Shown here: in pieces, positions 47,592 through 58,130 of the stretch | How the letters are laid out: each line of letters opens with the position of its first letter | How positions within the stretch are numbered: the stretch's first letter is position 1 | From: Tamarix chinensis | Lineage: Eukaryota; Streptophyta; Magnoliopsida; Caryophyllales; Tamaricaceae | NCBI GenBank assembly: GCA_030549775.1 | Contig: CM060177.1 | Span: forward strand, 60,204,638-60,268,637 | Direction of reading: 5' to 3' | Length of the DNA stretch: 64,000 nucleotides | Notes under the pieces: generated by a model | Databases searched by the model: none | What the model was told of the DNA's origin: nothing | What the model saw: the letters and a program-made list of their open reading frames with translations, nothing else | Translations under genes and position numbers: made by a program

Positions 47592-48982
47592 ATGTCCTAG
47601 TCATATTCTGGTCATTTTTCATGTATCATGATAATTATTCTTATAAAAATTTTAATTGGAAATGGGGTTTCAAATTTGTGAAACACATGATAGTGTTTTA
47701 CATGCAAAATCATATATAAAGGTTAAAAAGTCATTTAATATGTCTAGTAATTTTTTTTCATATTAAATGATTTAATGATTTTATTTTTATTATTTTCATG
47801 ACTAGTTAATAAATAAAATGGAATTAATATTTAAAATAGATGATATTTGGATTTTTTTCCCTAAAGGGAATTTTAGTCATTTTTGGCCAAAAGTGCTTTA
47901 GTGTGAATAATTGATTCTAAGATGGCCTTTAGGTTTGTGGAGAAAGGAATGAAACTTATATCTATGTGACTAATTTGTGATTTTGTGGTTAACATAATAA
48001 AATACTACTACTTAAAGTGATAGACCTTTAGGTTGGTAATGGTCGTTGTTTAGGGGTCGCTACCCTAAAGAGATTGTTTATACTAATGATGATTCTGGAT
48101 TTTTCTAGTTCACCTCATTCCCCCAATAATTCCATGTAATTTAATCTATTTTATTTTTGTTGAATTATAGAGGGTATGCATACTTATGGATTAATTGTCC
48201 TTATTGATAGGGTACTATGCTACCTTCGCATTCTACTACGACTAATGTACCTTAGAGTCCTTGGGTTGATAGCCCAAAGAACACTATGTTGCCTTGGTGC
48301 TCTGGTATGACTAAAATACTTTAGTGTCTCTAGGTTTGATGTGATCTCCCCCCGATTAAATGAAACAAATGGAATGAATATTATTAGATGGAAATAATTA
48401 TTATTAGATTGGTCGGTAGTTGCTTTTATGACCACTTATGCTTTAGTAGTAGCCTTTGAGCCCTACTTATAATGTCAAGAATTTTACTTGCACTATATCT
48501 TAGAGCCATAATTTTAATGTTAGGATTTTTATTTTTATTATGACTTTAAGCTCCACCTCTGGTATTATGAATATTATCGATTTGATATTCATGCCTGATG
48601 TATAAGCTGATGGTTATGGTTGTTGTGTTGAGATTGATTCTTATCATTATTTACCAAAGAATCTCTTTCATGCTTGGTTCATAAGTTTTGTTATGTTATA
48701 CATGAATAAGTATGAGTAATATGTATATTTTTTGTTATTTTGTATCTAATATAAATATTTTATTTTTATCATTGTATGAATATTTCAATGTTTATACCAT
48801 GTATTGTTGTGATCCCCATTATATGTTCCATATGGGACTTTCATATTATATTTGCATAATGGGTTGTTCACTACCATTGTACTAGAGTGTTTCTTTTCAT
48901 TGACATAATCTTATTCAATGTGCAATCGCTATTGCAAGTTAGCATAAGAGATCAATTAAAAATTAGTGCTTAAGTTCAGAGT

Positions 48983-49017
48983 AGGGTTATTCGGTATCTT
49001 TTTATGCGAATAATTTT
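48983..49017 (+). other. 3' LTR hairpin, copy F (diverged)
   Basis: AGGGTTATTCG (48983-48993) pairs over all 11 positions with CGAATAATTTT (49007-49017), three pairs being G-U. The 13-nt loop lacks the ATGGT motif of other copies. It is followed by TTAACATTCTC, like AGTAACATTCC in copy A. Confidence 0.5.
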
Positions 49018-49859
49018 GTACTTTAACATTCTCACTGTAACAACCCTAATTTATGAATCGGAAAATTTTATTATGAAGGCCATGATGAAGCATTTGAAAA
49101 GAAAAATAAAGAAATTTTACCACCACATCAATTATGAAAGATGTGTGATCATAACCTTGTCTATACCTGATTCATGGAAAAATGGAACAAAGATCACAAA
49201 GATACATGCTCATAATATTAATACAATAGTTCATGATGATAAAATAGAGAAAAATAATATAGATACAAAAAGTATGAATGTTTACAAATCCAAATATAAG
49301 GGATCAAAGCCAAGAATTTAAATAATTAGAAGAATAAAAACTTCCCAACTTAATTGGAAAAACACCTATAGTTTTTCAGCCTAACTCTTAAGCATAAATA
49401 AAAATCTCCAACCTCAAGTAATGACCGACTACTATCCCACATCCTCGCCATCAGCATACTCTAAGAGTCATACACTTACAAATTATCCATTGTTTCCTAA
49501 ACAAGAAGTCAGGTCATCATTATGACTACACAAATATAGTATCAGTATTGTGAAGTACACAAAAAATATACTACTTAAAACATTATAAGGCTCATGGAGC
49601 AGATCAAAGTCATATAGTAGGATGGTGATAAGCATACAAATATAAATTAATACTTAGGCTTATGGTAGTAATACATAAAGACATGATTGCATGGAAATCA
49701 TTGAGGAATTGCTAATATGGAAATAACAACAGAATCTACACAATGTAAAACATATTATACTTCTTCCATTAGTGATCACATAATATTCGATTATTATACC
49801 TAGTTCTCCATGATGAAAAAAATTCAAGGAATTAAGTAAACATGATGGGATACCACACC

Positions 49860-50100
49860 CACAACACAGGGCTAAGATACATTGAAGGGGATTTTCTACA
49901 AGAATACACACAACATAGGGTTAGGATACATTGACGGTTATTTTCTACGAGAATACCATACCTACCACACATCAAGTACACATACTATAAGGGCTTACAT
50001 AAATTGGGATACCACACACACCACACATCAACTAAGTACATCAAGGGGGCTTGTAATGGGATATTACACCCACCACACCTTAAGTACCTCCACCACCAAG
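49860..50100. repeat. Short CCACACATCAAGTACA-type degenerate repeats
   Basis: Phrases such as GGATACCACACCCAC, GATACATTGA and CACCACACATCAAGTAC recur four or five times with variable spacing within K2. They may be this copy's counterpart of the CCACCGG modules. Confidence 0.45.
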
Positions 50101-51454
50101 GCTAAAAAGTAAGGATACAAGACTCGCTTGATAAATGGAAACTATAATATGTCAGGGGTATTATACATGGGATATGTCTCCTACCTAGATTGGACACCGA
50201 TTCCATGTGTGCTTTCACTATTATAGTCCTATACCTCAAACATATACCCATACCCCCTATCAACCATAACTTGATAGGGAAGGAAATAGGTACTACGAGA
50301 AAAATATAAACAATAGGGTAACCCACAAAATAAATTTTGGTCAGCTACCCTAAGATTCGAAGAAAAAGAGTCGAACAACATCATAATCAATTATTATATA
50401 TTTTCAAATGATATCACAAATCCCATATAAATCCACAAAAAAAATCCAATTTTGTATTTCAAAGTGATAATTCCAAACACATCACAAGCATAAAAGTCGC
50501 CAATTGGGTGTTTGCAAGTGATAACACCAAACACGATTTAATTTTGTTATTAAAAAAATTAGTTGTTTCAAAGTGATAACTCTAGAAACATCATAAGGAA
50601 TAAAATCCACCAATTAGGTGTTTAAAGATGACACCAATCTTAACCCATCAAATATGAATTATCATCACTACAATTATTATTAATTATAAGGAAATAATGG
50701 TTGAAATCATAATTTAAATATTGTAATCATATGGAGATATTAACATAATAGGCCTAAAAGAGTATCAACAATTAACAACCAAACTAGGTGGGATACAGCC
50801 AAACAAATAGATCGTTCCTAGGGCCTGGAAACTTGTCTTGTTGTACTGGAGCTGAACCAAAATAATACTCGCGGACCAGTTGATACATTGGTGTTACCAA
50901 CTGAGTGTTTAATGGAAACCAATTGATGGATTTTCTCTAATTGGTCAATGGGTCTAAGAAGATGCTAGAACACTTCGGTTACATGGTCATTAGTCCATAG
51001 GTTTGGTGAACCGATTAAGTGTTCATAGAAACAAGTTACCAAGTTCATTGAACCAATTTACCAATCTCACAACCAACCAATAAAAATTTCTAAAACGTGC
51101 GACTCCTCCCACAACAATTCAATGGGTTTAACGAACATATCAATTGGTCTAAGTAAAATATCCCCTAGACTTATGATGGACACACTTAAAATTTAACAAA
51201 CTTTACTATATTATTCCTCACATTCTTCAATGTCATAAAACACACAAAATGGCATGCTACACACATAGATTCACATGGATATAGGATAACATAGGCATTT
51301 GAAAAAAATATATGCAAATTTCTAATTCATGTATAGAATCAGAGAAACCTAACAATTCTTATCTTCAGGAAGAATTTCTACTACATGCTCAAATTCTAGG
51401 CTAAATTTATACAATGATCACATAAAACACACTAGGAACATAAAAATTCAATAA

Positions 51455-53310
51455 GGTTATGTTTGTTATGGGAGTAAAGCAAGTGTAAAAAATATAAGGG
51501 AAATTATTTCCCTTCTCTTTTATGTTCGGAATAGGAAAAATTTTATTTTGGGGTAAAATTATACTGTTCGGTCAGAGAAAATTATTTATTGATTGCATTG
51601 TTGGGTAATTTTCTTCTCTCTTGTTGTTTCTTCTGACTCCTCTCCCTCATCCTCGCACAAATCCTTGACCAACCCCTACCATATGCCCCTACTCACTTTT
51701 TGCCTCTGGAAGATGAAGCCTGCCTCTGAAAGTAGAAGCCTACCTCTCCAGTGCCACCTTCAACACACTAATCTGTAAGTTCTATTTATGTATCTATGCA
51801 ATGATGTTATGGTGGTGGTTATGGGAATGCTAAGTACTTGGGGATGGGGGTTCAGACTGAGAGTGGGAAGGGCACTTACGGTGGTGGGAGGGCGGTGGGA
51901 GTTGGGAGGAGTGGGATTTTTTGGGGTTTCTGTGTATAGTTGTTGTAATATTAATTAGGTTTTTGAGATTTTGAGTGGATTTTCTTCAACTGGAGGAAGT
52001 AGGTAAGAGAGAAATCAGATAGGGCGATAACTGAAATTAATGGCTTATTGAGGTATAGTTTTGATTGTGGTGTTACTATTCGTAATCTTACAACCATGAT
52101 TAATATTTCAAATACCAGGCACCATGGAGTGATCAAGTCCGGGAGTATGCACACAAGCAGTGGTCCAATTCTTTTTCATACCATCATTTACTTTGGTCTC
52201 ATCACCATCTTTCTCATCGCCATCGTTGTCTATGTCTATACCCACTAGCCATCGCACAGACCAGCAATCAGTGTTGTTATTCACTTAGAAATGTGTGTTT
52301 GCTACCTTATTAAATAGTTTGGTTTTCTATTTTGTTGTGCCCACTTTATGCAAAATCAAGAAGCCATGTTTGGTTGTGGTCGGTTTTGTTTAAGTGGGGT
52401 GGTCAGGCTAGTGTTCGGGGTTGTATTTGAAGTTGAATTTGGATATTTAAAATGTTTACTACTAGTTTTCAGTTATATAGATCAGATTGTTTGAATGAGA
52501 TAATGGTGTATTAGTTTTAATTATCATAATTTTTTTTGTTGATGTTTTCATAATCAAAATACTTTTGGAGACCCTACCTTATTACTCGTATGTTCTGTCT
52601 ATAGCTTACAGAAGACTCGGGACAATCATAAAATATTATTATATATATAGATAATCACTATCGCCATAAATAAATATATTAGAAGCCTTAGCCACCAAAA
52701 TAATTAAATAAATTATTAGAATACATGCAAATTACCGAAGTCAGACTTAAATATGTTCACCATTGCTTGTTTACTTATCTAGAACAATAAATACACAATA
52801 AAATACTCCAACCATTTTATTTTAATATCTTTTCTTATTAGATGAAGTTTGTAGAGTTTTATTATGTTTTAATGGATAATTATTATCTTTTTAGTTATTG
52901 AATATTTACCATGTGAATTTATTTTAAATATCATGTTTCAGATATTGTTGCAATATATATCGATTAGTTTCTTTAATATATTTTTTTAGATTTTGTAATA
53001 TGTCATTTTAATTTATAAATATTAAATTAAAAAATGTAATATATTAAATTTTGATTTATGTGATAAATAATTATTTATATCTAATAAAAAAATATTACTA
53101 ATTTTTCATGTGAATGAAGTAAAATAAAATAATATTCTAAAATTAGTTATTCCTCTCAAATGAAACATAAAAAAAATATTCCCTTGAATAATTTATCCTT
53201 ACATATTAAACATGAAAGGTGGATAAATCTCCTCTCTTAATTATTCCCTCCTTAATCATTCTCCCCATAATCATTACCCCTAATACATTTCCCTCATCCC
53301 AAGCATTACC
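51455..53310. mobile_element. PIF/Harbinger-like non-autonomous element, 1856 bp
   Basis: Inverted ends GGTTATGTTTGTTATGGG (51455) and, reverse-complemented, GGTAATGCTTGGGATGAG (53310) agree at about 13 of 18 bases. The flanking TAA is duplicated (51452-51454 and 53311-53313), the target preference of PIF/Harbinger. Subterminal parts also resemble each other inverted (GGGAATAATT-type). The interior (51580-52600) is less AT-rich and may be captured sequence; it carries no recognisable transposase or Myb-like protein. Confidence 0.6.
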
Positions 53311-54538
53311 TAAGTGATAAAACCTAAATCATATTAAAGAAAATAATATCTTACCTTGAAGTAATCCTTCTAACAAAAAACTCACACTTGATGGCTACAT
53401 AGTGAGACATCAATTTCTAAGAGAATCAAAGCCAAAACCATTAAAACTCCCTTTCTAAAATCTGTTAAAAATTAGGGAAAAAGTAGAAGAAGAAAAATAA
53501 GAGCAAAATACAACCCAACCGTTTCTCAAAAAAAAATTCCATAGAGAAAGAAACTAAATGAAATACCCAATAATTAATTATTTTGGAAATATGTCATTAA
53601 ATAAGGATTTTTTGGGAAATTTATTTAATTTATTACTCTTTTTAGATTTAGAGGGACTATGTAGGACAATTAATAAGAAATTATAAATATTTTTATGAAG
53701 AAGGAAAATTTGGGCTTTGTGTAATTTAAAAGGGATTTAAGAAGCATATTTTTAAAAAGGGCCTAAATTAGCCAAAAAGGAGGTTTAATATTTTTATTTA
53801 AATATTTAAATATTCTTACTCTAGGTGCCCAAAGGCAAATACTACAAATATTTATGTAAAATAAAATAAAAATATATATGTAGCATAAAATAATTCTTCT
53901 TCCTCCTTTCCTTCCTTTTTCTTTTTATTCCCTTCCTTTTTCCTCCTTCTTGCCGGTTGGGCCAGCCCGCGGCCCAACTTCCCCTTCCTTCCCCTCCTCG
54001 CGGCCCCAAGCCGTTCGACGCCTCCCGTGCAGCCAAACGCAGCGTTTCGGCCCTCCTTCTGCTGAGACGTTGTGTTCCGATTACTAAAGATAACTGTTGC
54101 CCACCGATAACCCAACGCCCCGCTTTGTCCAAAAAATTACGAAAACTCTGCGTTTTACTAAGCGTTTTGACCTTTGCCGAACTGGCCGGTTCCCCTTTCT
54201 TTTTCTTTTCACCCTTGGACCGCCGGTCCGACCTCCTTCCCTTTTCTCCTTCCCCGCAAGACCTGCAAGTCGCAGCCCACCCCCTCTGCACCGACCGACT
54301 GCATGCGCCGCCTGCCCGCCACCTCTCTCTCTCCTTGACTTTCCAGCCATCCTCCCCCGACAAGCCAACTCCCCCAACACCACTCCCAGGGCCGTTCCTG
54401 CCCCTTTCTCTTTTCCCGACCAACCAACAGGTCTGCCATGACAGACCCGCGTTGGCCTGCTACCGCCGGCCGGCGTGCCTGATTGCCACCTGACTTGCCT
54501 TCCTCTGTCCCCTCTCTCGATACTCCCCCATTTTATAG

Positions 54539-54551
54539 CCTATAAATACCC
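54539..54551 (+). promoter_or_regulatory. Putative LTR TATA box, copy C
   Basis: CCTATAAATACCCCC, as in copy E at equal distance from the LTR start (about 980 bp). Confidence 0.6.
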
Positions 54552-55080
54552 CCCAAGGACCCAGCATCGTGCTTTTTTGAAACCACAGCCTAGAAAACCG
54601 CCCTGCGCCATCCTTATTTCAGACAGCCACCCCATCACTGTCATCCATTGCAGCCGCTCGATCAACCCCCGAAACTCTTCCTTGCATCACCCTCCACCGA
54701 TCTAGGCCTCCCTCACCCCTTGGTTTACTCCGCACGTTCCTCCCTGGCCGTGCAAAGTGACCTTCCCGATCAACCTAGCTTCGAACCCCGCCGCCCTTCT
54801 CACCGCCGCCCACCACCGTGCCGCCACTTCCAGCACCCCCTCTACCTTCTAAAACTACCAAGGGAGCTTCCCCAACCTCCCTAGACCCTCTGTTTCCCCT
54901 GCCAACCTCTCCTATTCCTTCCTCCCCCTCCACCACTTCTCCATCTTCTTTCTCCCCCATCACCGCCGCTGCCGCCGCCGTGTGCCGTGCACCGCCACCT
55001 GTGCCACCAGCACCCTAAGTGGCCCTCTAAACTCCCCCAACCCTTAAACCCTTGTTGTTCAAGTGTTAATTATTTTTAGT

Positions 55081-55266
55081 GGTATCATTAGTATTATTGT
55101 TAAGGTTATTATCATTATTATTATTTATTATTATTACTATTATTATTATTACTATTAATTTTATTATTATTTAACCTAAATTTGAAATAATCATAACTAT
55201 TACAAATATTAATATTAATGACCTATAACCTTAGTATTATTATTTCAACATCATCATCATTATTAC

Positions 55267-55338
<72 letters not shown>

Positions 55339-55360
55339 TATTATTATTAGTATTATTATT
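55081..55360. repeat. (ATT)n microsatellite, LTR C
   Basis: Imperfect then perfect ATT over about 280 bp; the longest pure run is about 55271-55335. It creates the poly-Leu and poly-Ile frames, which are not genes. Confidence 0.95.
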
Positions 55361-55689
55361 CCCACTATCATCATTAGTAATATTATTATTAGTAGTATTA
55401 GTATAATACTAACCTCACTAGCACTAATATTGTTACCATTATTATTAACATTGAAACTATTACCGCTAATAATAAATACCATTATATTTGCTTTAAATTA
55501 TCGTAACTATTAAGACCTATTTTGATTAGTAGTAGCATGATGAGCTACCTTAAGAATGAAACCCTACTTTCTTTTACTTATAAAGGCATTATTAGTGTTG
55601 ATAGCCCTAATGGTAAGTTAAAGATAAGGGTAAGGTAGAAAGAATGGTGTTTTGTTAAAAGGGAAATTAACCTCTAGTTTTTCCCTCTT

Positions 55690-55762
55690 ATAGGCGAATC
55701 AAGTTGAAACCCGAAGGAGGCGTAGGAACGTGCTCCAAGACCAGTGTCGTGTTAGGTAAGGA
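55690..55762 (+). promoter_or_regulatory. Conserved splice-donor-like island, LTR C
   Basis: Pyrimidine-rich TTTTTCCCTCTTATAG, then GCGAATCAAG, GGAGGCGTAGGAACGTGCTCC and GTGTCGTGTTAG/GTAAGGAT. It has the look of a ~65-nt exon between an acceptor and a donor (GT at 55756). Confidence 0.55.
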
Positions 55763-56809
55763 TGAAGCTATGGTCTTATGCTATGTGTGATGTGATGTGT
55801 TGATTGTTGTGTATACCATCCTAATGTGTATTATATGATTTATGGATAACTTGTCTCATGTGTAGCGCAGCTTGGAATTTGAGGTACGTCGTGTGTACTT
55901 TCTATGACATGAGCATGGCATGTTTTATATGTGATGTTTATGATGTGTTGATATGGCCCTCTAGAACATGCATGCTAGGGTTTCGGTACTATGAAATGGG
56001 ACTAAAAGAATAATAAGATGGGGAATGGTAAGTGAGACCATTAACGGGGATATGGGGTTGACCAAAGTGCCTCATAATTCATGAGAGAAGTTTTAAGTGA
56101 GAAGAATGTCCAAAGTAAACAAAAGTTGGAAACCATGCATGGGGGCCTTAAAATCTTCATGGTGACTTGGGGCGTTCGCATGAGGTGACTAACTCTTGCA
56201 TGGGGGTGTGTCTTACATGAGAAAAGTTGAATTTGGGTGTAAATAAGAGAATGGGAGAGTTGTGGAGTGATTGGAGACTTGGGGTGAAAATAGTACGTAG
56301 GTTGGTACGAGGGTGCATAACGGGCCTAACTAGGGCTTCGGTAAGAAATTAAATACTTAGGGAGTACGAAAGTATGGAAGATTAAGGAGGGATGGAGTAT
56401 GGGTTAAGAGTGTGAATTCACTATATAAAAGGTGGGTATGGGTTTCCATATGAAAGGAGAGACCTTGGGATAAAGAGGAGAGATTACTTGTGGAAGAAGT
56501 AAGCTACTAGGGTTTCAGGTGGCCAACTAGGGTTTTGTCCATCGCCTGTGAGGTTGAAGAGTAAAGTAAGATGCCTTGTGTTGACCTGGTAAGCATGAGA
56601 TGTGGGGGCAAGGAACAAATAATGGTGAGGTGAGTAAGGAGAGGTTGGGCCACATAGGTCCAACGAGGGTTTCCAGGCTTATGGGAAAGAATGTCGGGTG
56701 TGATAAAGGGGGCAAGAGTCTCAACATATTGGATGAGCCCACTTGAAAAGAAACAGTAGAACATTATGGACATGCATGTCAAGGGCGGAATGTGATTCAA
56801 TAAGACACG

Positions 56810-57180
56810 GATAAGACATTAATCACGTAAAGCAAAAGACTGTTGAGTCGAACCCAATCCGGTTCACCGGTAAGAATAGTGGTCAGAGGCGTTCTGCCCT
56901 GTGTGTTTACTTCCGGTCCACCGGCTATAATAGTGGGGGTTTTTGGCTCGATAGACCCAAGTAAATAAGTTAATCTATGGGAAAATACTAAGTACTTACA
57001 ACAAAACACCATATGAGTCAGGGTCAGTCCGGTCCACCAGTAAGAATAGTGGTCAGAGGCATTCTACCCTGTGTGTTCACTTCTGGTCCACCGGCTATAA
57101 TAGTGGTCACAGGTGTTATGTCCGGTGTGTTTACATCCGGTCCACGGGTTATAATAGTGGGGCTCCTGCACTCACATGGA
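56810..57180 (+). repeat. Tandem CCACCGG/AATAGTGG modules, LTR C
   Basis: Two blocks starting TTAATCACGTAAAGC- and AAGTACTTACAAC-like, with five units GGTCCACCGGYNATAATAGTGG separated by GGCGTTCTGCCCTGTGTG-like spacers. Confidence 0.8.
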
Positions 57181-57352
57181 CTATTGAAGAATATGTGTGG
57201 AATGAACATATTATTAATGAGAATAAAGAATAAGCCACCGGAAAAGTATTCAAGCCTTATCTTGGGTGTTATCGCATGTTGCTTATATGTTTGTGCTATG
57301 TGTGCTATGTGGTATGATTGTATGCTTGGCCTTAGCGCACCTGCGCCCTTAA

Positions 57353-57373
57353 TCAGTATTGGACTCGTACTGA
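57353..57373 (+). other. TCAGTA/TACTGA hairpin, LTR C
   Basis: TCAGTA-N9-TACTGA followed by TACTACCTTGG. The downstream CTGATGGTGGGGAGCAGACCT is shared almost exactly with copy A (21551-21571). Confidence 0.55.
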
Positions 57374-57692
57374 TACTACCTTGGCTGAATGGGTCATGTG
57401 ATGATCCACTGATGGTGGGGAGCAGACCTCCTATCTAGGTTTTTAATCGGTTACTAATTTCGGGTGGAAGGCTTGACTTGAGTGAGTAGGTGATTCGGAT
57501 ATTGGTCCCTTTGGATTTTTTTTATTTAGCTATATTTTGTACTACGCTTCACATTTTGAAACCGTACTCTTAAGTTGTAATCCTAAACGATATTCTAACT
57601 ATTGTTGACTCGTGTTTTCGTGAATGATCTATGTTAACTATGGACCTATGTTTTGATGATTCTTACTTAACGATTGTTTAGTTTAGCCTTAG

Positions 57693-57738
57693 CACTTAGT
57701 ATCGGAATGGTAGGAGTGAACCGGTCTGGTACTAAGTG
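57693..57738 (+). other. Conserved 3' LTR hairpin, copy C
   Basis: CACTTAGTATCGG (57693-57705) pairs over all 13 positions with CTGGTACTAAGTG (57726-57738), two pairs being G-U. The 20-nt loop contains AATGGTAGGAG. TGGCGGTAATACCCCCC follows. 101 bp to the LTR end. Confidence 0.75.
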
Positions 57739-58130
57739 TGGCGGTAATACCCCCCAAGTTTAGGGTTTTAATTCTTTCTCTTTCGCTAAACCTTTTGATT
57801 CAAACGAAATTTTTCAGTAGTAAATTTGGGGGTGTTACACTTAAATCTTCAACCTTTTTGAAATCTTAAAACTTCCTTGCTTAAAAAAAAAAAATGAGAC
57901 CTAAAGCTAACAATAGAAGAAGAAAATGGAGACTAATGCTCAACCGAGAAGGAAAGGAGCTAGATCAAGCCTTTGTTTTATCATTAAAGAAGAGAAATGA
58001 ATAAAAATGGTGAACACTCAACACTTAGCAAATTTTCCACCAAGAAAAGGGAGAAGTGGGTGTAAAAAAAAGGTGAGAAAGGAAAATAGATCAAGAATGG
58101 AGGTTAAAGATGTAAGAAAATAGATCCCTA

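Larger units (their letters stand above)
46195..49035 (+). mobile_element. Long LTR, copy F (3' end cut by K2)
   Basis: It starts TGTAGCACGCC after GCAAG. C-rich segment 46490-47345, ATT runs (47434-47442, 47565-47591), an AAAGTGATAGACC block (48015) and a G-U-rich 3' hairpin (48983-49017) follow the family order. The expected last ~70 bp to GTTACA are missing, because the minus-strand LTR K2 ends at 49036. Confidence 0.6.
53559..57839 (+). mobile_element. Long LTR, copy C: complete solo LTR, 4281 bp
   Basis: It starts TGAAATACCC and ends GGGGGTGTTACA. Flanks CTAAA (53554-53558) and CTTAA (57840-57844) form a 4/5 target duplication. It shows the full family order: AT-rich start, C-rich U3/leader, TATA box 54539, ATT microsatellite, AG/GTAAGG island, CCACCGG modules, TCAGTA hairpin, 3' hairpin. 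No gag/pol. Long Pro/Ser/Arg-rich frames at 53842-55018 lie on both strands of the C-rich part and are not conserved in other copies. Confidence 0.8.
49036..58130 (-). mobile_element. Long LTR, copy K2, split by two insertions
   Basis: The minus strand ends ...TTAGGGTTGTTACA at 49036, the family 3' end. Its parts are 49036-51454, 53314-53558 and 57845-about 58130; between them lie the PIF/Harbinger-like element and solo LTR C. AATTGGT motifs recur at 50870-51170. A donor-like TTCAAG/GTAAGAT is at 53354 (minus). A weak hairpin (GGTTATGA/TCATAATT, two G-U pairs) lies at 49130-49156, 94 bp from the end. The 5' start near 58130 is not resolved and is opposed head-to-head to copy H. Confidence 0.5.

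Noticed and set aside
53842..55018. Long Arg/Pro-rich frames on both strands
   Set aside because: Same cause: C/G-rich leader of solo LTR C, bounded by the LTR ends.
55218..55482. Poly-Leu / poly-Ile frames as membrane proteins
   Set aside because: Direct translation of (ATT)n.
57013..57438. 141-codon frame as a gene
   Set aside because: It covers the CCACCGG modules and hairpin of LTR C; the translation simply follows the repeats.
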